Origin: Flectonema sp. DT1601 | Taxonomy: Eukaryota; Euglenozoa; Diplonemea; Diplonemida; Diplonemidae | DNA length: 64,000 nucleotides | Direction: 5' to 3' | Assembly: GCA_964019425.1 (NCBI GenBank) | Contig: OZ025837.1 | Span: forward strand, 615,001 to 679,000 | Shown here: in pieces, positions 61,296 to 64,000 of the stretch | Position numbering within the stretch: the first letter of the stretch is position 1 | Layout of the letters: the number at the start of each line of letters is the position of its first letter | Notes under the pieces: model-generated | The model's database searches: none | What the model was told of the DNA's origin: nothing | What the model saw: the letters and a program-made list of their open reading frames with translations, nothing else | Position numbers and translations under genes: made by a program

Positions 61296-61982
61296 ATGCC
61301 TCACGTGGAAATAGCAGAACACGATCTCGAAAGCGGTGCTGGAGCTAAGCCGGTATTTGGTGTTGTAAGTGAAGTTCATGCTTATATCAGAAAGGTTTAC
61401 CAACATCTGACTATCCTTGGGGTTATGGCTTGTTTGGGTTGTGCTGTTCAGCTGAAGGTAGGAATTTTTATGTTCTGGCCGATGTTATTGGGTTCGTTAG
61501 GCGCGTTGTATTTTGTGTACACCGCACAAAGCTATCCAGTTAGAATGGGAATGTTTTTAACTTTTGGATTCTTAGGAGGTTGGAGTGTTGGACCGATTAT
61601 TTCTATTTACAGAATTCCACCTCATCTGGTCCTGACAGCCTTCGCTCTCACTACTCTCATATTCGTTTGTTTTACTGCTTCTGCAATGTACTCAAAGAGA
61701 GGTGAATGGCTTCACATTGGAGGAATATTGTCTAGTTGTTTATTTGGATTGTTAGCTGTTTGGGTTCTTTCATTATTCTTCAGTATTCCATTCTTTCATT
61801 CTATTCTTCTGTACGGTGGTTTGGTTGTGTTCTCTCTGTATGTCGCATATGATACTGCTGTCATGATTGAGAATGCGAACAATGGTAACAAAGACGCTAT
61901 GATAGACTCAATTAACCTATTTATAGACTTCTTAGCAATCTTTAAAAGAATATTAATAATCTTGGCAGAGGCAAGAGAGTAA
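61296..61982 (+). CDS. Bax inhibitor-1 family membrane protein
   Basis: A 228-residue protein with six or seven TM helices and short loops, the usual size for BI-1/TMBIM6. The family signature near the C-terminus is clear: A-Y-D-T-A-V-M-I-E, then D-A-M-I-D-S-I-N-L-F-I-D-F-L-A-I-F, ending in a hydrophobic helix and a short charged tail. The acidic pair of the pH-sensing Ca2+ channel is represented by the Asp in YDT and the Asp in FIDF. BI-1 proteins sit in the ER membrane, leak Ca2+ and moderate stress-induced death. The last residues (AEARE) lack the poly-basic tail of plant and animal BI-1. Confidence 0.88.
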   Translation: MPHVEIAEHDLESGAGAKPVFGVVSEVHAYIRKVYQHLTILGVMACLGCAVQLKVGIFMFWPMLLGSLGALYFVYTAQSYPVRMGMFLTFGFLGGWSVGPIISIYRIPPHLVLTAFALTTLIFVCFTASAMYSKRGEWLHIGGILSSCLFGLLAVWVLSLFFSIPFFHSILLYGGLVVFSLYVAYDTAVMIENANNGNKDAMIDSINLFIDFLAIFKRILIILAEARE

Positions 61983-62483
61983 GGTAAAAGAGACAAAGAC
62001 GTTTGTTTTCCCTCAATGGAAAAAAAAAAAAAAAAAAAACTTCCCCAAAAAAAAAGACAAGTTCAACTTTATTAGTATTATAAAGTTATTACGGTTTCTA
62101 CATTGTCACCTCCCAAAAAGACTACATAAGGAAGTTGTGCTGTGAAGTTGCTTTTTTTTTCTTTTTTTTTTTTTTTAATTCGCTATGTCGCAAGCAGAGC
62201 CACTTACTACTCTCTAACCCCTTCTGACTTGCTAAAAAAAAAAAATGAATAAGAAAAGAACTTTGAGAGGAAAAATGAGTAAACTGAAGTGTAGAAGATA
62301 TGATTTAATAACCCCATTCCATGCTTCTGAGAAGTTTTTTTTTTTTGAAAAAATTAAAAGTTTTTTTGTAATTTCAGTATTCAGAAACATCATTAACAGT
62401 TAATGTAGCGATGAACCCCCTATTAGTTGGTTGTTTTTTATGAAGCCTCTTATTTCTAATTCTAAAAAAAAAGATAAATAAAT
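61983..62483. other. Noncoding intergenic stretch
   Basis: About 500 bases with A and T runs. A T-rich tract ending in ATTTCAG at 62377 could be the acceptor of the last gene, leaving a leader of about 106 bases. Confidence 0.55.
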
Positions 62484-64000
62484 ATGGATCGACGGGTTAG
62501 CATTATTAGTGGTTCTGGTCATCAAGCTGCTAGAAGAACCTCTGAAATAGTATGTAATCCAGGGACGGTGGATGAACAACGAATCGACTTGTTTGATAAG
62601 CAGCACAGAGATATTTCAAAGGTCCTAAGCGAACTGTCCTGGACTTGCAAAGAAAAGTTAAGAAAAGTTAGTATGATTAGAAGTGGTAGAGGGAGTTTAG
62701 ATTTGGGTCATTTTGAGTATTCTATTGCGGATTTAATTAAAGACAAAGGATTGTTAATATCTGAAATGACACTTGACAAACAGTCAGAACCAGAGTCAAA
62801 ACCCCCACAGACAGATACATCAACAGACTTACTAACAGGGAAATCATCTCAGTTCGCATCCGTTCTCAAAAAAATTGCACCAGAAATACCTGGTGGATGG
62901 GATAGGTTGAGAAAGTACACATTCACTCCAGACGTTGAAGACATGTTGGGTGACGTTCCAGTCATGATCGCCTCTCTCTTGCATAAGATAGATGTTAATT
63001 CCGAAGATTTAAAAAAAGCAACAGAAGATGGTAACATGAGTCTCGCAGAGGGTTTTGCTTTGAAAAGAGTAACCCTCCATGAAGACCTACTTGAAACTGT
63101 TTCCGAGGCTTTGACTGACCTCCGATCTCTCACCAGTCGACACTCCGAAAACGTTATTTCTCTCAGCGAAGATAAAGATGACTTAACTGCCATTACAAGT
63201 GAAGATCACGGCACAAACAGCATCTTGGAAAAGGCACATGCTGATCAAGAAGCTTTGGCCAGGCACAGCTACACATTAGAAACAAGACTGCAATCGATAA
63301 ATGAAAAGTTAAGCTCCTTAAACGAGTTGCTCAGTGAAGAGATGGACGAAAACAACGGTGAAACCTTGAGACAGTGGAAGATTATAGACACTGCCATACA
63401 GGCACTAGGGAAACTGGAAGCAGATAGGTATTCTCTTTCAAAACGAAGGGAGGCGGAAATTGCACTTACCACCAAACAGAAAATGCTAATCTCAGTCATG
63501 CAACGTGCCACTGATGAGCACACTGAGTCCCTGCAGTTTTTTGAGTCGAAAATTGCAACACAAGTCGCTCAACAAAACAGCAAACAGACCGCTTTGATGG
63601 AGTCTCTTGGAATGTTAGAAGAAGCAGTTGCAGACATGGGCAGCATTCTGAAGGACAAGGAAACCAGATTCCACACAGCGAAGGTAGACGCTGTCTCAAG
63701 GCTGATGCAATTGCTTTCCAAGTTGGTTAGCAAAAAGGACAGGAAGATACAGCTTTTGAATGAAAAACTTCACAGTGCGAGCATTCAGCTGGAGCTGTGT
63801 TCAGAAACCCTGAATCCTGAAGGAAAGCGACACTCAGATGACCGCGCTGCTGTTCTTAACCTCGTTCAGCAAACCAAATTAGAGCAGTCTGTCCTTCGTC
63901 GTAAAATACACACAGCTTACCAGCAACTGGCTCCGGCAACACAGTACCTTACCGAGGAGGGCATCCCTTTCACAAACCCGCTTGATGACATCGGAGACGA
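62484..64000 (+). CDS. Flagellar-rod-like coiled-coil protein, 5' part of gene
   Basis: Starts at ATG 62484 and is open to the end of the window (505 residues so far). It is helical and charged almost throughout, with heptad-like spacing. Segments near the end (K-D-R-K-I-Q-L-L, then Q-L-E-L-C-S-E-T-L-N-P-E, then A-P-A-T-Q-Y-L-T-E-E-G-I-P-F with N-P-L-D-D) match my recollection of the central flagellar-rod domain of kinetoplastid and euglenid PFR proteins, in which a coiled coil is followed by a T-L-(D/N)-P motif and an H/N-P-x-D/E end. PFR proteins build the lattice beside the axoneme. The call rests on motif memory, not alignment; another coiled-coil protein remains possible. Confidence 0.55.
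   Translation, partial: MDRRVSIISGSGHQAARRTSEIVCNPGTVDEQRIDLFDKQHRDISKVLSELSWTCKEKLRKVSMIRSGRGSLDLGHFEYSIADLIKDKGLLISEMTLDKQSEPESKPPQTDTSTDLLTGKSSQFASVLKKIAPEIPGGWDRLRKYTFTPDVEDMLGDVPVMIASLLHKIDVNSEDLKKATEDGNMSLAEGFALKRVTLHEDLLETVSEALTDLRSLTSRHSENVISLSEDKDDLTAITSEDHGTNSILEKAHADQEALARHSYTLETRLQSINEKLSSLNELLSEEMDENNGETLRQWKIIDTAIQALGKLEADRYSLSKRREAEIALTTKQKMLISVMQRATDEHTESLQFFESKIATQVAQQNSKQTALMESLGMLEEAVADMGSILKDKETRFHTAKVDAVSRLMQLLSKLVSKKDRKIQLLNEKLHSASIQLELCSETLNPEGKRHSDDRAAVLNLVQQTKLEQSVLRRKIHTAYQQLAPATQYLTEEGIPFTNPLDDIGD

Overview
This window looks like nuclear DNA of a unicellular eukaryote, most likely a euglenozoan. All 26 genes I can support lie on the + strand. Almost every start codon is preceded, within about 10-110 bases, by a pyrimidine-rich tract ending in AG. 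That pattern fits polycistronic transcription with spliced-leader trans-splicing. The last, partial gene resembles paraflagellar-rod proteins, which points the same way. Unlike trypanosomatids, several genes carry cis-introns (GT...AG; five of them 49-67 bases long, the others 86-195). A diplonemid or an early-branching kinetoplastid relative would fit, but the sequence does not prove it. The standard genetic code is used. Intergenic DNA is full of long A and T homopolymers. I see no mobile element, CRISPR array, rRNA gene or convincing tRNA gene.

Layout. 1-8.8 kb: the 3' end of a single-pass membrane protein gene, a STE11-like protein kinase, a B-box protein, a tail-anchored coiled-coil protein and a UFM1-specific protease (UfSP2 type). 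8.8-25 kb: three nearly identical tandem genes (5,445-bp period) for a sodium/phosphate cotransporter fused to a very large Cys-rich, propeller-like region and extra C-terminal membrane helices. 25-33.9 kb: three tandem GH29 alpha-L-fucosidase genes with a conserved noncoding block after each. 33.9-47.1 kb: a chromodomain-like protein, a small Pro/Gln-rich protein, a secreted protein, a five-exon PCNA-binding protein resembling POLD3/Cdc27, an ER-targeted ankyrin-JmjC protein, a two-exon membrane protein and a CCCH zinc-finger protein. 47.1-49.5 kb: a gene-poor stretch with several strong hairpins. 49.5-53.2 kb: a DTD2/ATD-type aminoacyl-tRNA deacylase, a divergent double ubiquitin-like protein, a 93-bp tandem array in which every unit ends like a 3' splice site, a Ubl-ankyrin protein and a 132-residue protein. 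53.2-54.9 kb: noncoding, with a possible structured RNA. 54.9-64 kb: a tandem AAA+ ATPase of the AFG2/SPATA5L1 type, an FKBP15-like protein in three exons, a Bax inhibitor-1 family protein and the start of a flagellar-rod-like coiled-coil gene.

How they work together. Directional clusters of this kind rarely group genes by pathway. Still, three neighbours here touch ubiquitin-fold biology (the Ub-like protein, the Ubl-ankyrin protein and, further away, UfSP2). The two tandem arrays have C/G-ending codons unlike their neighbours, which suggests they are high-demand surface or secreted products amplified for dosage.
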